Assembly: GCA_034717985.1 (NCBI GenBank)
Contig: JAYEMH010000005.1
Location: forward strand, 1-52,660
DNA: 52,660 bases
Direction: 5' to 3'
Source of the DNA: JAYEMH01 sp034717985 [NCBI: Candidatus Ratteibacteria bacterium]
GTDB taxonomy: Bacteria; CAZDME01; JAYEMH01
In this document: one piece after another, positions 1 to 6,561 of the stretch
Layout: each line of letters opens with the position of its first letter
Numbering within the stretch: the stretch's first letter is position 1
The notes under the pieces: generated by a model
Databases searched by the model: none
Told to the model about the DNA's origin: nothing
What the model saw: the letters and a program-made list of their open reading frames with translations, nothing else
Position numbers and translations under genes: made by a program

Positions 1-107
1 TTAGGAATTGGAAATATTGCCTCATCCTAAGCGGCTTAAAATTTCTTCGAAATTTTTACGCCAGAATGAGGCATGGATTTCCCTGCCATAATGACAGGGA
101 AATCTTA
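1..107. other. Chromosomal flank left of the integrated element
   Basis: No gene is visible. A perfect 8 bp stem (TTTCCCTG at 78-85, CAGGGAAA at 95-102) lies just outside the att repeat. Before integration this DNA would have followed the 3' end of the tRNA-Ser gene, so the hairpin may be the old tRNA terminator (inference). A looser outer inverted repeat (gcctcat near 20, atgaggc near 66) encloses AT-rich sequence. Confidence 0.5.
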
Positions 108-127
108 TGGCGGAGAGGGAGGGATTC
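108..127. repeat. Distal attachment-site copy of the integrated element
   Basis: The 20 bp TGGCGGAGAGGGAGGGATTC is identical to 7725-7744, which is the 3' end of the intact tRNA-Ser(CGA) gene read on the plus strand. Identity stops on both sides (a versus t before, t versus g after). This is the displaced tRNA 3' end expected after site-specific integration into a tRNA gene. Confidence 0.9.
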
Positions 128-263
128 TGTTAGAATGATTTCCCCATTTCTCCGTCGACAAATATGCTAAAAAGTAGTCCCTTTCTGAGCTTATTAAGGG
201 GTCAGGTAAATCTGGATATTTCCCGATTCTTCCCTTTCTTTCTCTATGTTTTTGACTTAAATA

Positions 264-279
264 GGCACCGTTTGGGCAA
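264..279 (+). promoter_or_regulatory. Putative integrase arm-type site, distal end
   Basis: GGCACCGTTTGGGCAA closely resembles GGCACCACTTGGGCAT at 7635-7650 near the other end of the element (13 of 16 positions match). Matching sites just inside both att ends suggest arm-type binding sites for the integrase or excisionase. Inference from position and similarity only. Confidence 0.4.
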
Positions 280-291
280 CAAAAAAACTTA

Positions 292-320
292 TTGACAAGA
301 GAGGTTTTGTAGTGTATATT
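292..320 (+). promoter_or_regulatory. Strong sigma70-type promoter for a short transcript
   Basis: TTGACA at 292-297, a 17 bp spacer and TATATT at 315-320. The hexamers are the same as in the integrase promoter at 7666-7694. Transcription would begin near 327 and run into the two hairpins described next. Confidence 0.7.
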
Positions 321-326
321 TATTAT

Positions 327-391
327 GTAAATGACTAAAGCCCCGAAACTTCGGGGCGAATGGGAACTGCTACGGCAGTTCCTTCTTTTTT
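327..391 (+). ncRNA. Candidate small RNA of about 60 nt
   Basis: Downstream of the promoter at 292-320 lies a perfect 8 bp hairpin (340-357, gccccgaa/ttcggggc) and then an 8 bp hairpin (362-381, ggaactgc/gcagttcc) followed by a run of T, which is a good intrinsic terminator. Almost nothing else fits between promoter and terminator. The 3' half is antisense to the end of the NYN nuclease gene (stop at 370). The 72-codon reading frame that starts at 331 ignores the terminator and is not convincing. It could be an antisense regulator of the NYN gene or an element copy-control RNA. Function unknown. Confidence 0.55.
331..357 (-). terminator. Intrinsic terminator of the NYN gene
   Basis: Read on the minus strand, the hairpin at 340-357 (8 bp stem, 2 nt loop) is followed by CTTTAGTCATTT, a weak U-rich tail, 13 nt after the NYN stop codon. 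The same hairpin is the 5' stem of the candidate small RNA on the other strand. Confidence 0.5.
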
Positions 392-945
392 TCTACCAGA
401 GCTCTAATATCTTGAAAAAATACCTTCCGATTAGCTGTAATCGCAAGATTACTATTCAATCTATCCTTATGTGCGACAATAGTCACTTTTTTATGCTTAC
501 CCTTAATATACTTTGCCAACTTAATGAAGTCTCCATCACCACTGCATAAAACCAACTCTTCATATTCTTGTAACCTATCTATAGCAGAAATAGTTATCTC
601 AACATCAAAATTACATTTTCTTTTATAATCTCCTTCTGTGCTGTCATATACACTTGTCACTGGTTTAGTTCTTACTTTATATCCAATGTTTTTTAACTTC
701 CTTAAAAATGATTTTCTGTCCTTTTGGGCTTTAACAAATCCACTAATAGTATGGGCAGGGTGTCTATCAAAAAAAGTCTTTTTTGAAATTATTCCCCCAA
801 AGAAAAAAATGTCAATCGGGTTAAATTCTTTCTTAAGCCAGAGGTAAAACTTCTCGTAATCTAATTTCCTTTCCTGAAATTTAAACCCATAGTAAAGATT
901 ACTGTCATCTATGAGCACTAAGGCTTTTTTGTGTTCTTTCTCCAT
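370..945 (-). CDS. NYN-domain (LabA/DUF88-like) nuclease
   Basis: A 191-residue single-domain protein of the NYN family, a PIN-like fold that uses a cluster of acidic residues and a metal ion to cut RNA. Visible motifs are IDDSN (residues 12-16, acidic D13/D14), KCNFDV with D114, and SGDGDF with D137 and D139, in the order and spacing of LabA-like NYN proteins. ATG start with a purine-rich stretch (ggaaag) upstream. It is the last gene before the distal att site and ends against a convergent candidate small RNA. In an element, such a nuclease may process element RNA, act as a toxin or attack foreign RNA; the sequence does not discriminate. Confidence 0.8.
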   Translation of the reverse strand: MEKEHKKALVLIDDSNLYYGFKFQERKLDYEKFYLWLKKEFNPIDIFFFGGIISKKTFFDRHPAHTISGFVKAQKDRKSFLRKLKNIGYKVRTKPVTSVYDSTEGDYKRKCNFDVEITISAIDRLQEYEELVLCSGDGDFIKLAKYIKGKHKKVTIVAHKDRLNSNLAITANRKVFFQDIRALVEKKKELP

Positions 946-1032
946 AATTGCTTTCCGGTAATTTTGAAATCTTTTTGGATATGGTTTAGAGGCAGTCTAA
1001 CACTAAAAGAAGAAAAGCTCAAGAATTATTTG

Positions 1033-1230
1033 CTAAATAGGCATTTTATAGGTAGGTCTTCCCTTTTTTCTTCGCATTTTCAACCATTTTTCAATTTCTG
1101 ACGCTTTAAACCGCACCCCTTTAGGAAGCTTAAAATGAGGTATAAAGCCGGTATGAGTCCATTGATAAAGTGTCTTAGGGCTTACCTGGATTAAGTCGCT
1201 TAATTGGTCAACTGTCAGTAGTTTTTCCAC
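1033..1230 (-). CDS. Excisionase-like MerR-type HTH protein
   Basis: A 65-residue protein of the helix-turn-helix domain 17/excisionase type: LTVDQLSDLIQVSPKTLYQW forms the HTH, followed by the wing (GFIPHFKLPKGVRFKASEIEKWL) and a basic tail. Such proteins bend DNA at att sites and promote excision, or act as AlpA-like regulators. The GTG start has only a weak ribosome binding site. Upstream lie a 17 bp palindrome (1276-1292) and TGGGCA-type sites (1303-1330) that resemble the putative arm sites at the element ends, which supports a recombination-directionality role. Confidence 0.75.
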   Translation of the reverse strand: MEKLLTVDQLSDLIQVSPKTLYQWTHTGFIPHFKLPKGVRFKASEIEKWLKMRRKKGRPTYKMPI

Positions 1231-1275
1231 TGGTTTAGAATACTTTACTCTCCGCCCCTGTAGCTTAATCTATCT

Positions 1276-1330
1276 TAAAATAGACTATTTTAGGCTTTAG
1301 AATGGGCATCTGGTGCCCAAAAATTGCCCA
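1276..1330 (-). promoter_or_regulatory. Operator-like palindrome and TGGGCA sites upstream of the excisionase-like gene
   Basis: A perfect 17 bp palindrome, TAAAATAGACTATTTTA (1276-1292), is followed by an inverted pair TGGGCA (1303-1308) and TGCCCA (1314-1319) and a further TTGCCCA (1324-1330). The TGGGCA/TGGGCACC motif recurs at the putative arm sites near both ends of the element. Together they could bind a repressor and the integrase/excisionase. Inference. Confidence 0.4.
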
Positions 1331-1338
1331 AAATCTGC

Positions 1339-1593
1339 TTATTTCTCTTTTTCAGGGCTATGTTTAATCACCTTATAACCGGATTCTTTTAGTATCTTCT
1401 GTCCTTCTTCAGAAGAACCCTCTATGCTTCTGTGGGTGGTCGTTTCAGTAATAATAATATCTTTGTGTCTTGTTCCATCCTTTTCAAATTCTACGCCCCG
1501 CAGGTTTGGTGTATAGCGAGTTATAAATATATATTCCAGCTCTCCGGGAACACATTTTCCCTCAATTTTCTTCAACCTTGTTTCAATGCTCAT
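1339..1593 (-). CDS. Small protein, tandem paralog 2 (unknown function)
   Basis: Not recognised. A protein of about 84 residues starting MSIETRLKKIEGKC and ending in SEEGQKILKESGYKVIKH. Both blocks are shared with the adjacent upstream gene, so the two arose by tandem duplication. A TTG nine bases upstream (1602) is possible, but the ATG at 1593 aligns with the paralog's start and has agggaagg upstream. The middle contains short beta-type stretches (YIFITRY, DIIITET). No signal peptide or membrane segment. Confidence 0.7.
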   Translation of the reverse strand: MSIETRLKKIEGKCVPGELEYIFITRYTPNLRGVEFEKDGTRHKDIIITETTTHRSIEGSSEEGQKILKESGYKVIKHSPEKEK

Positions 1594-1598
1594 CTTTT

Positions 1599-1886
1599 TC
1601 AACCTTCCCTTTCCTCATTATTTTTGTTTGCCTGAATTTTTCTAATTACCTTATAACCGAACTCTTTTAGTATTCGTTGCCCTTCTTCAGAAAAAACATC
1701 TACATCCACCCATTTATTTCCTGTCCGCCAAAGTAAAATATCCGCATATCTCTTTCCACCTTTTTCGCATATTACCTCTTTGGGTTGATAGTTTTTAATA
1801 GGAATTCCGGATAAAAGGAACATATATCCTTCATTATCCACCCCGCATTTTTCTTCAATTTTCCTTAATCTTCTTTTAATGCTCAC
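1599..1886 (-). CDS. Small protein, tandem paralog 1 (unknown function)
   Basis: Not recognised. 95 residues. The N-terminal block MSIKRRLRKIEEKCG and the C-terminal block SEEGQRILKEFGYKVIRK match the next gene, while the middle has diverged. The GTG start overlaps the stop of the HTH gene upstream (GTGA), implying translational coupling. Two adjacent divergent copies suggest a heteromer or selection for diversification, but no role can be assigned. Confidence 0.75.
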   Translation of the reverse strand: MSIKRRLRKIEEKCGVDNEGYMFLLSGIPIKNYQPKEVICEKGGKRYADILLWRTGNKWVDVDVFSEEGQRILKEFGYKVIRKIQANKNNEEREG

Positions 1887-2266
1887 CTGTAAGATTTCCT
1901 TTCAAAAACTATCTTTTCCACCTTATCTAACCTTTCCTCTATATGCTCAACTTCAATACTCTTTAAAGTATGATTGATAATATCATTACAAGCCAAACGT
2001 CTAACTTCTTCTCTTTCAGCCCCCATTAGCTTAATCAATTCTTCAACTGCTGTAGTTATAGAAGATTTAAGCCTCTCTAAAGCAATCCTGATAACCTCAT
2101 CCCTTTGCCTCTTTAGCTCCATCCGAAAATCTTCATCTTTAAGCCAAAGATAGATTGTATTTCTGCTAACCCTTGCCTTTTGGGAAGCTTTTTCAATGGA
2201 AGGAGAACCAATTAAATGCGATATTGCTAATAACTGCCGGTTAGATAGTTTATTGTCTTTATCCAT
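1883..2266 (-). CDS. Helix-turn-helix protein of the phBC6A51/terminase-small-subunit type
   Basis: 127 residues. LSNRQLLAISHLIGSPSIEKASQKARVSRNTIYLWL contains an HTH, followed by a long amphipathic helix (residues about 45-75) and a second helical segment. This layout is typical of phBC6A51-like HTH proteins, which resemble small terminase subunits and are common in integrated elements. ATG start with AAGGGG upstream. It opens the block of four small genes ending at the excisionase-like gene. It may recognise element DNA for regulation, replication or packaging; which one cannot be told. Confidence 0.7.
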   Translation of the reverse strand: MDKDNKLSNRQLLAISHLIGSPSIEKASQKARVSRNTIYLWLKDEDFRMELKRQRDEVIRIALERLKSSITTAVEELIKLMGAEREEVRRLACNDIINHTLKSIEVEHIEERLDKVEKIVFERKSYR

Positions 2267-2348
2267 TTTTACCCCTTAAATTTGTCCTAAATTGCTAAAT
2301 TTCGTCATTTTTTCTCTGCTTCTGATATTTACCCTACCGTTTAACTCA

Positions 2349-3632
2349 CTATATTTCCTCTTGAGAAATAGTGAGTGGGGTGGTAGGGGAGATAAGTATT
2401 TTCCTTTTGTCAGTAGGATCGGCTTCCTGAATTATTAACCCTGCTGTCTCAAGCATAGGAATAATCTGCTGTCTCAACACCCAATCAGCTACCGGTCTAT
2501 TGTAAATCCTAAAATACCCCTGCATTATCGCCTTTCTGCTTAATCCTGTCTCTTTTTCCTGATAAAGAGGTAAAATTACTTCTTTAAACATCCTGTAGAT
2601 ATATGGCGGAAGATTTAATTCCTGACTAAATGATATTTCTTCCCAGATTCTAAAACCCGCCTCTATATCCTCATCAGAGGTCAATATAATATCTAATCCC
2701 TCTGCTTCTCTATGCCAGAGATTAAGAAGGGTAAAACTTTTAATAATAGAAACCAACCTTTTTATATCTCTCTGATGACGGGGTTTTAGAGCTTTATGCT
2801 TTTCAAAAAACCATTCTCTTATTTTATCCGGATTATGGATTTTTATTGCTGTAATATTTTCTTCTTTTATGCCTTTAATTCTATTTATTAAAAGCTGTCT
2901 TTGAGGATTATTGTTTAGCTTTGCAAGATAAGCTTCTAAATCTGCCTCTTTGTTCAAAGCTTCATCAATCCCTTGTTTAATTTTTCCCTGGTTGGTTTCC
3001 GGAGAAAGAAGCAGAAATCTTGTAGCTTCCTGCTCATCAATTTTTAACCCGGCGCTACAAAATATAACTGAAAGAAATCCCTTAATAACTATGTTCTTGG
3101 TCTTTAAACCATATTTCTGGCTTTTATCGGTAATCTTTATATTGATTTCCTTTTCATCGTGGGAAAGAAGGGGTCTCAGGTGCTGTAAAAGCAAAGTATG
3201 GGGCTGGTCAAGGAAAATCAGAATCTTCCGCTCTAAATCCACGAAATAGCCCTCTTGTTCTTTAACAAACTTTCCCTTATCATGAAAGAAAGCCGTTGGT
3301 GAACAATAGCCCACTTTTATAACATCTTCTTTAGGAAACAAGGAAGCTATCTCTATCGGAATATAAGACTTGCCGGTAGAAGAAGGGGCGTTGAAACTTA
3401 TATTAAACTGGGAGCTTTCTGTATAAGCGGATAGACAGCAAAGAAAGGTTATAAGCTTATTTACTTTATCCTCTTTAATCGTTAATCCCAATATCTCTAA
3501 TAGCCCACTGATAGATAAAGGTAAAAAAATCTCCTTCCTGTTTTGCCGATTTTGAAGTCTTTCTTCTTTTTGCTCAATCTCAACCTCAACCTCTTGAACT
3601 GTTCTTTCTACAACATCTCCATCTCCCTTCAT
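2349..3632 (-). CDS. P-loop ATPase, probable element replication helicase
   Basis: 427 residues. Walker A is APSSTGKS (residues 82-89), Walker B ILIFLD (137-142), then a sensor-like VIFCSAG and an arginine-bearing EQEATRFLLLSP, as in AAA+/SF3-type ATPases of small replicons. The C-terminal 90 residues look like a winged-helix region (SRKAIMQGYFRIYNRPVADWVL). The start has a full GAGGAGGT ribosome binding site. It follows the CHC2 protein by 5 bp, forming a zinc-finger plus helicase pair as in satellite and plasmid replication modules. No primase (TOPRIM or PriCT) domain is seen. Family assignment beyond P-loop ATPase is inference. Confidence 0.7.
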   Translation of the reverse strand: MKGDGDVVERTVQEVEVEIEQKEERLQNRQNRKEIFLPLSISGLLEILGLTIKEDKVNKLITFLCCLSAYTESSQFNISFNAPSSTGKSYIPIEIASLFPKEDVIKVGYCSPTAFFHDKGKFVKEQEGYFVDLERKILIFLDQPHTLLLQHLRPLLSHDEKEINIKITDKSQKYGLKTKNIVIKGFLSVIFCSAGLKIDEQEATRFLLLSPETNQGKIKQGIDEALNKEADLEAYLAKLNNNPQRQLLINRIKGIKEENITAIKIHNPDKIREWFFEKHKALKPRHQRDIKRLVSIIKSFTLLNLWHREAEGLDIILTSDEDIEAGFRIWEEISFSQELNLPPYIYRMFKEVILPLYQEKETGLSRKAIMQGYFRIYNRPVADWVLRQQIIPMLETAGLIIQEADPTDKRKILISPTTPLTISQEEI

Positions 3633-3637
3633 TGTCT

Positions 3638-4228
3638 TTACCTCCTCGTTAAATATTCAACCGCTTTTTTAAAACTATATTCAAAATACAGCTCTACAAA
3701 CTTAATTACATCACCACCTTTAGCGCATCCAAAACAGTAAAAACTATTGCTGTCCGGATAGATAAAGAAACTTGGGTGTTTTTCTTGATGAAAAGGACAG
3801 AGGGCTGTATGGTTCTTTCCTTGCTTTCTTAATTTCAAAAAAGACTGGGCTATTTCTAAAATGGGGGATAATCTTGCCTGTTCAATTTTCTCCTGAGTAA
3901 GCATTTTGGGGCTTGGAAGTTTGCCTTTAGAGAAAAGAAATAGTCTCTTTAACCTCTGTGTTTGCCTATTATTCTCCAATACTTCATCGGCTATTTCCAT
4001 TTTCACCACCTCTCGCCAGAACCAGCGGGAAAACTCATCTTTTACCCTATTTCTCACTATCTTTAAGTTATGCCTAATGACTCCCTTAATTTCTTTTTCT
4101 GTTTCTTCCCGCTCTTTTAGCTTTTCCGGGATGACAGCTTTTGCTTCAGGAAATATATTAAGAAGTTCTCTTTCAGTAAGCCGGGGAGCTTGGGATGGGG
4201 AGTATAGATTAGTGGATATTTTCGTCAT
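3638..4228 (-). CDS. CHC2 zinc-finger (DnaG-like N-terminal) protein
   Basis: 196 residues. The C-terminal third is a primase-type zinc ribbon: C144-P-F-H147 ... C165-F-G-C168, within ALCPFHQEKHPSF and FYCFGCAKGGDVIKF. In DnaG this domain recognises template sites for priming. Here it is C-terminal and no TOPRIM catalytic domain follows, so the protein may recruit a host primase or serve as an origin-binding factor for the neighbouring ATPase. The N-terminal 130 residues are charged and helical. It overlaps the SpoVG-like gene by 20 bp and is 5 bp from the ATPase gene. Confidence 0.8.
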   Translation of the reverse strand: MTKISTNLYSPSQAPRLTERELLNIFPEAKAVIPEKLKEREETEKEIKGVIRHNLKIVRNRVKDEFSRWFWREVVKMEIADEVLENNRQTQRLKRLFLFSKGKLPSPKMLTQEKIEQARLSPILEIAQSFLKLRKQGKNHTALCPFHQEKHPSFFIYPDSNSFYCFGCAKGGDVIKFVELYFEYSFKKAVEYLTRR

Positions 4229-4532
4229 TTAAAAAGTCCTCCTTTATCCGTTCTTTTTCTGCCCTTTCCATCAATTCTTCAAACTTCCCTATCACTGCCT
4301 TTTCAATCGTCTTTGATACCTCTTTAGTAATCGGATGAAAGCAATTTACCTTTGCCCCATTTGCTAAAACTTTTATAGGATAAACAAGTCTGTAACCTTC
4401 TTGATTTAACCGGGAATAAAGCGCTATATCGCCAACATAAAAAGAATCATTTAAGACAAAAGTAACAAAGGCAAGTAGTCCGTTGCGTGGCTTACAAGGA
4501 ATTATCTGTATTTCGGAAAGGTCTATTTTCAT
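4209..4532 (-). CDS. SpoVG-like DNA/RNA-binding protein
   Basis: 107 residues from the ATG at 4532, which has AAAGGAG upstream; a start at 4562 would add ten residues with a weak site. The core (IQIIPCKPRNGLLAFVTF, VGDIALYS, then FHPITKEVSKTIEKAV) matches the SpoVG fold, including the HPI-TKE turn and the following helix. SpoVG proteins bind nucleic acid and regulate gene expression in Gram-positive bacteria, and divergent copies occur on mobile elements. As first gene of the replication block, regulation of the element is a reasonable guess. Confidence 0.75.
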   Translation of the reverse strand: MKIDLSEIQIIPCKPRNGLLAFVTFVLNDSFYVGDIALYSRLNQEGYRLVYPIKVLANGAKVNCFHPITKEVSKTIEKAVIGKFEELMERAEKERIKEDFLNDENIH

Positions 4533-4575
4533 ATTCTTGCTTTCTCCTTTCTCTATCATCACATTCTTAACCTAA

Positions 4576-4608
4576 ATAAAAAAACCTGTAAGTATTTCTA
4601 CCTACAGG
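4576..4608 (-). terminator. Intrinsic terminator of the cargo unit
   Basis: Read on the minus strand, a 10 bp stem with one mismatch (cctgtaggta/tacttacagg, tetraloop) at 4585-4608 is followed by TTTTTTTATTTA. It lies about 40 nt after the stop of the 300-residue cargo protein and separates the cargo from the replication block. Confidence 0.75.
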
Positions 4609-4647
4609 CTAACATATTTCCTAAATTTGCGATATTACAGCAAGTCG

Positions 4648-5550
4648 CTATTTGCTACTATACTTCTTTACATACTTTTTTTGCCTCCATTTATAAAGAT
4701 TCTTTCTATCATAGTCTAAATCTCTAAGTTCTTCAATTTTCACATCATTTATGGGATTAGCATTTGCATCAAAAAACGATTTGTCAGTATCAACAAATTC
4801 CATTGCATAGAAATTTTTACATCTAAATAACTGCCCCCCCTTAATTTTGTACTTTTCGATAAGTTTACCAATATCAATTTTTTCAACATGCTTTCTTTCA
4901 GTATCAGCATATACTTCAATCCATATTACTTTAACCCCTTCCGGGCTACAAATTTTTATCTTATAATAGCTCTTCTCTTTACACATAGGATAGTTTTTGA
5001 CTTTATATTCTTTCCTAACCTTTCTAACGGTCTTCCATGAATCTCTTATATGCTTTTTTTTGGTGTCCCCATATATTTCAATAAATATTCTTTTTTTACC
5101 CTTGTCCTCAAAAACTTTAATCAAACATGGGTAATCATTTGCAGAATATAAAAGCCAGCGGTTATATATTACAAATGTAGTCAAAGGCATACGGAACCTT
5201 TCAGGCAAGTTAGAATAATGCAAAAGGTCTGTAATTTTCTCTTGAAATGCGGCCTTTCTGCTTTTTCCTATTTGGTAACCACGCTTTCTTAAATCGTAAT
5301 CATAATAAGAAATACGTTCTAAGTTTTTGAACTTTTCCATATTACGCTTTTCTTTATCTTTATTGATTTCCGTTACACGCATAAATCTTTTTACCCCAAG
5401 AGCAGGAATACCAAACTTATCTCTAATCTGCCAAATTTGATTAACAAATTCTGAATCCCCAAGCAAATACTTGAGTTGTTTAATATATTTTCCGGATCGC
5501 TTTTCAAGTTCCTCTATAGTACCAGGTATCCATGTTGCAATCTCTCTCAC
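4648..5550 (-). CDS. Cargo protein with internal duplication (unknown function)
   Basis: Not recognised. 300 residues, basic, no signal peptide or membrane segment. Residues about 142-200 and 198-252 are a divergent duplication: IFIEIYGDTKKKHI versus IWIEVYADTERKHV, then EYKVKNYPMCKEKSYYKIKI versus KYKIKGGQLFRCKNFYAMEF. The N-terminal 130 residues are helical and contain RSGKYIKQLKYLLG. The GTG start overlaps the stop of the exported coiled-coil gene (GTGA) with ggaag upstream, so translation is coupled. The shared promoter and terminator suggest the two products work together, for example as effector and partner. No catalytic motif is visible. Confidence 0.8.
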   Translation of the reverse strand: MREIATWIPGTIEELEKRSGKYIKQLKYLLGDSEFVNQIWQIRDKFGIPALGVKRFMRVTEINKDKEKRNMEKFKNLERISYYDYDLRKRGYQIGKSRKAAFQEKITDLLHYSNLPERFRMPLTTFVIYNRWLLYSANDYPCLIKVFEDKGKKRIFIEIYGDTKKKHIRDSWKTVRKVRKEYKVKNYPMCKEKSYYKIKICSPEGVKVIWIEVYADTERKHVEKIDIGKLIEKYKIKGGQLFRCKNFYAMEFVDTDKSFFDANANPINDVKIEELRDLDYDRKNLYKWRQKKYVKKYSSK

Positions 5551-6422
5551 TTCTTCCTCATTTCAAATGCAGGGACAGTCCCACTGGGTCTTGCGGTAGA
5601 AGGCTTTCTACCTAACCCCCCGCTAAGTTCCAATACTCCATCCGCAGTTCTTCGTCCGGTAATAGGTGTTTCGGTTCTACTATATCCCCTTGGTGTAGGA
5701 ATGGGAGCAACCCATTCAGGCATAACTCCAGCTTGGCGCACTTCCTCCGGAGTATAACCACAAGCAGATATATAAAGTTCTATCTCTGATGATGGTGCTC
5801 CCATCCTCGCCATTTTCTGAACATTTCTTTTAACCCGCAATAAATCAGCAGTCGTTATATCTCTGGGTTGTTTGGATCTTTTTGCTCGTGCTGAATTTTC
5901 TGATTTCCTAAACTCTATTTTACTATCCTCATCTGCGGATTCAGCATCATTGGCTGACGACTCGGCATTCTCAGCTGCGGATTTAGCATCATTGGCTGAC
6001 GACTCGGCATTCTCAGCTGCGGATTTAGCATTATTGGCTGACGACTCGGCATCCTCAGCTGCGGATTTAGCATTATTGGCTAACGACTCGGCATCCTCAG
6101 CATCAGACATTGCTTTTTTAGCGTAATATTGAGCTTCTTCAAGGGTATCAGCCATATATGCTTTTCTTGCATAAGTATAGGCATCACTTGCATAACTTGC
6201 AGCGTCATTTGTATAATTTGCGGCACTGCTTGCATAAGTTGCAGCATCCTTTGCATAATTTGCGGCACTGCTTGCATAAGTTGCAGCATCCTTTGCATAA
6301 CTTGCGGCACTGCCTGCATAAATTGCAGCATCATTTATATCTCCATAAGCAAATACAAATCTTCTGCTACACAAAATTAGAATACAAAATCCAAGTAAAA
6401 TAATAAGTGATTTTTTTCTCAT
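5547..6422 (-). CDS. Secreted alanine-rich heptad-repeat coiled-coil protein
   Basis: Not a recognised family. 291 residues. A Sec signal peptide (MRKK, hydrophobic core about 5-17, possible cleavage after FVFA) is followed by two heptad-repeat zones: residues about 30-90 with a YAxDAAx pattern (SAASYAK, DAATYAS, SAANYAK), then about 105-165 with a DAES/NAKS pattern (SANNAKS, AAEDAES, AAENAES). Alanine at core positions with small polar residues elsewhere recalls Lpp-like alanine zippers, so a long extracytoplasmic coiled coil is likely. The C-terminal 120 residues are basic and proline/glycine-rich. Strong AAGGAGGT site 7 nt before the ATG. A consensus promoter lies at 6499-6527. First gene of the cargo unit. 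Confidence 0.85.
   Translation of the reverse strand: MRKKSLIILLGFCILILCSRRFVFAYGDINDAAIYAGSAASYAKDAATYASSAANYAKDAATYASSAANYTNDAASYASDAYTYARKAYMADTLEEAQYYAKKAMSDAEDAESLANNAKSAAEDAESSANNAKSAAENAESSANDAKSAAENAESSANDAESADEDSKIEFRKSENSARAKRSKQPRDITTADLLRVKRNVQKMARMGAPSSEIELYISACGYTPEEVRQAGVMPEWVAPIPTPRGYSRTETPITGRRTADGVLELSGGLGRKPSTARPSGTVPAFEMRKK
5930..6325 (-). repeat. 42 bp tandem DNA repeats inside the coiled-coil gene
   Basis: Two imperfect tandem arrays with a 42 bp period (two heptads). One at about 5935-6085 is built on gctgcggatttagcat and gctgacgactcggc; the other at about 6185-6320 is built on gcggcactgcttgcataa and gttgcagcatc. Near identity at DNA level implies recent expansion and likely copy-number variation between strains. 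Confidence 0.8.
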
Positions 6423-6498
6423 TTATGAACCTCCTTAAACACAATTAGAATTGACTTATTTTTTGTCCATTTTCTACCAGTCCATATTGGGAGCTTTC

Positions 6499-6527
6499 AT
6501 TTTACTGCTTATATAGCCCGGTGTCAA
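6499..6527 (-). promoter_or_regulatory. Cargo-unit promoter
   Basis: On the minus strand TTGACA (6522-6527), a 17 bp spacer and TAAAAT (6499-6504). It lies between the end of the integrase gene and the coiled-coil gene, about 75 bp before the start codon, so the cargo can be expressed independently of the integrase. Confidence 0.7.
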
Positions 6528-6561
6528 TCCTGAATGCATATCTTTATTAAACCGATATATT

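Noticed and set aside
331-549. Plus-strand 72-codon frame at the left end of the element
   Set aside because: It overlaps the NYN gene antisense and would require reading through a strong terminator.
292-945. Type III toxin-antitoxin (ToxIN-like) system from the small RNA and NYN gene
   Set aside because: The RNA lacks tandem repeats, is convergent with rather than upstream of the nuclease gene, and NYN is not a known ToxN fold.
5930-6325. CRISPR-like tandem repeats
   Set aside because: The 42 bp units are contiguous, lack spacers and are in frame within a secreted heptad-repeat protein.
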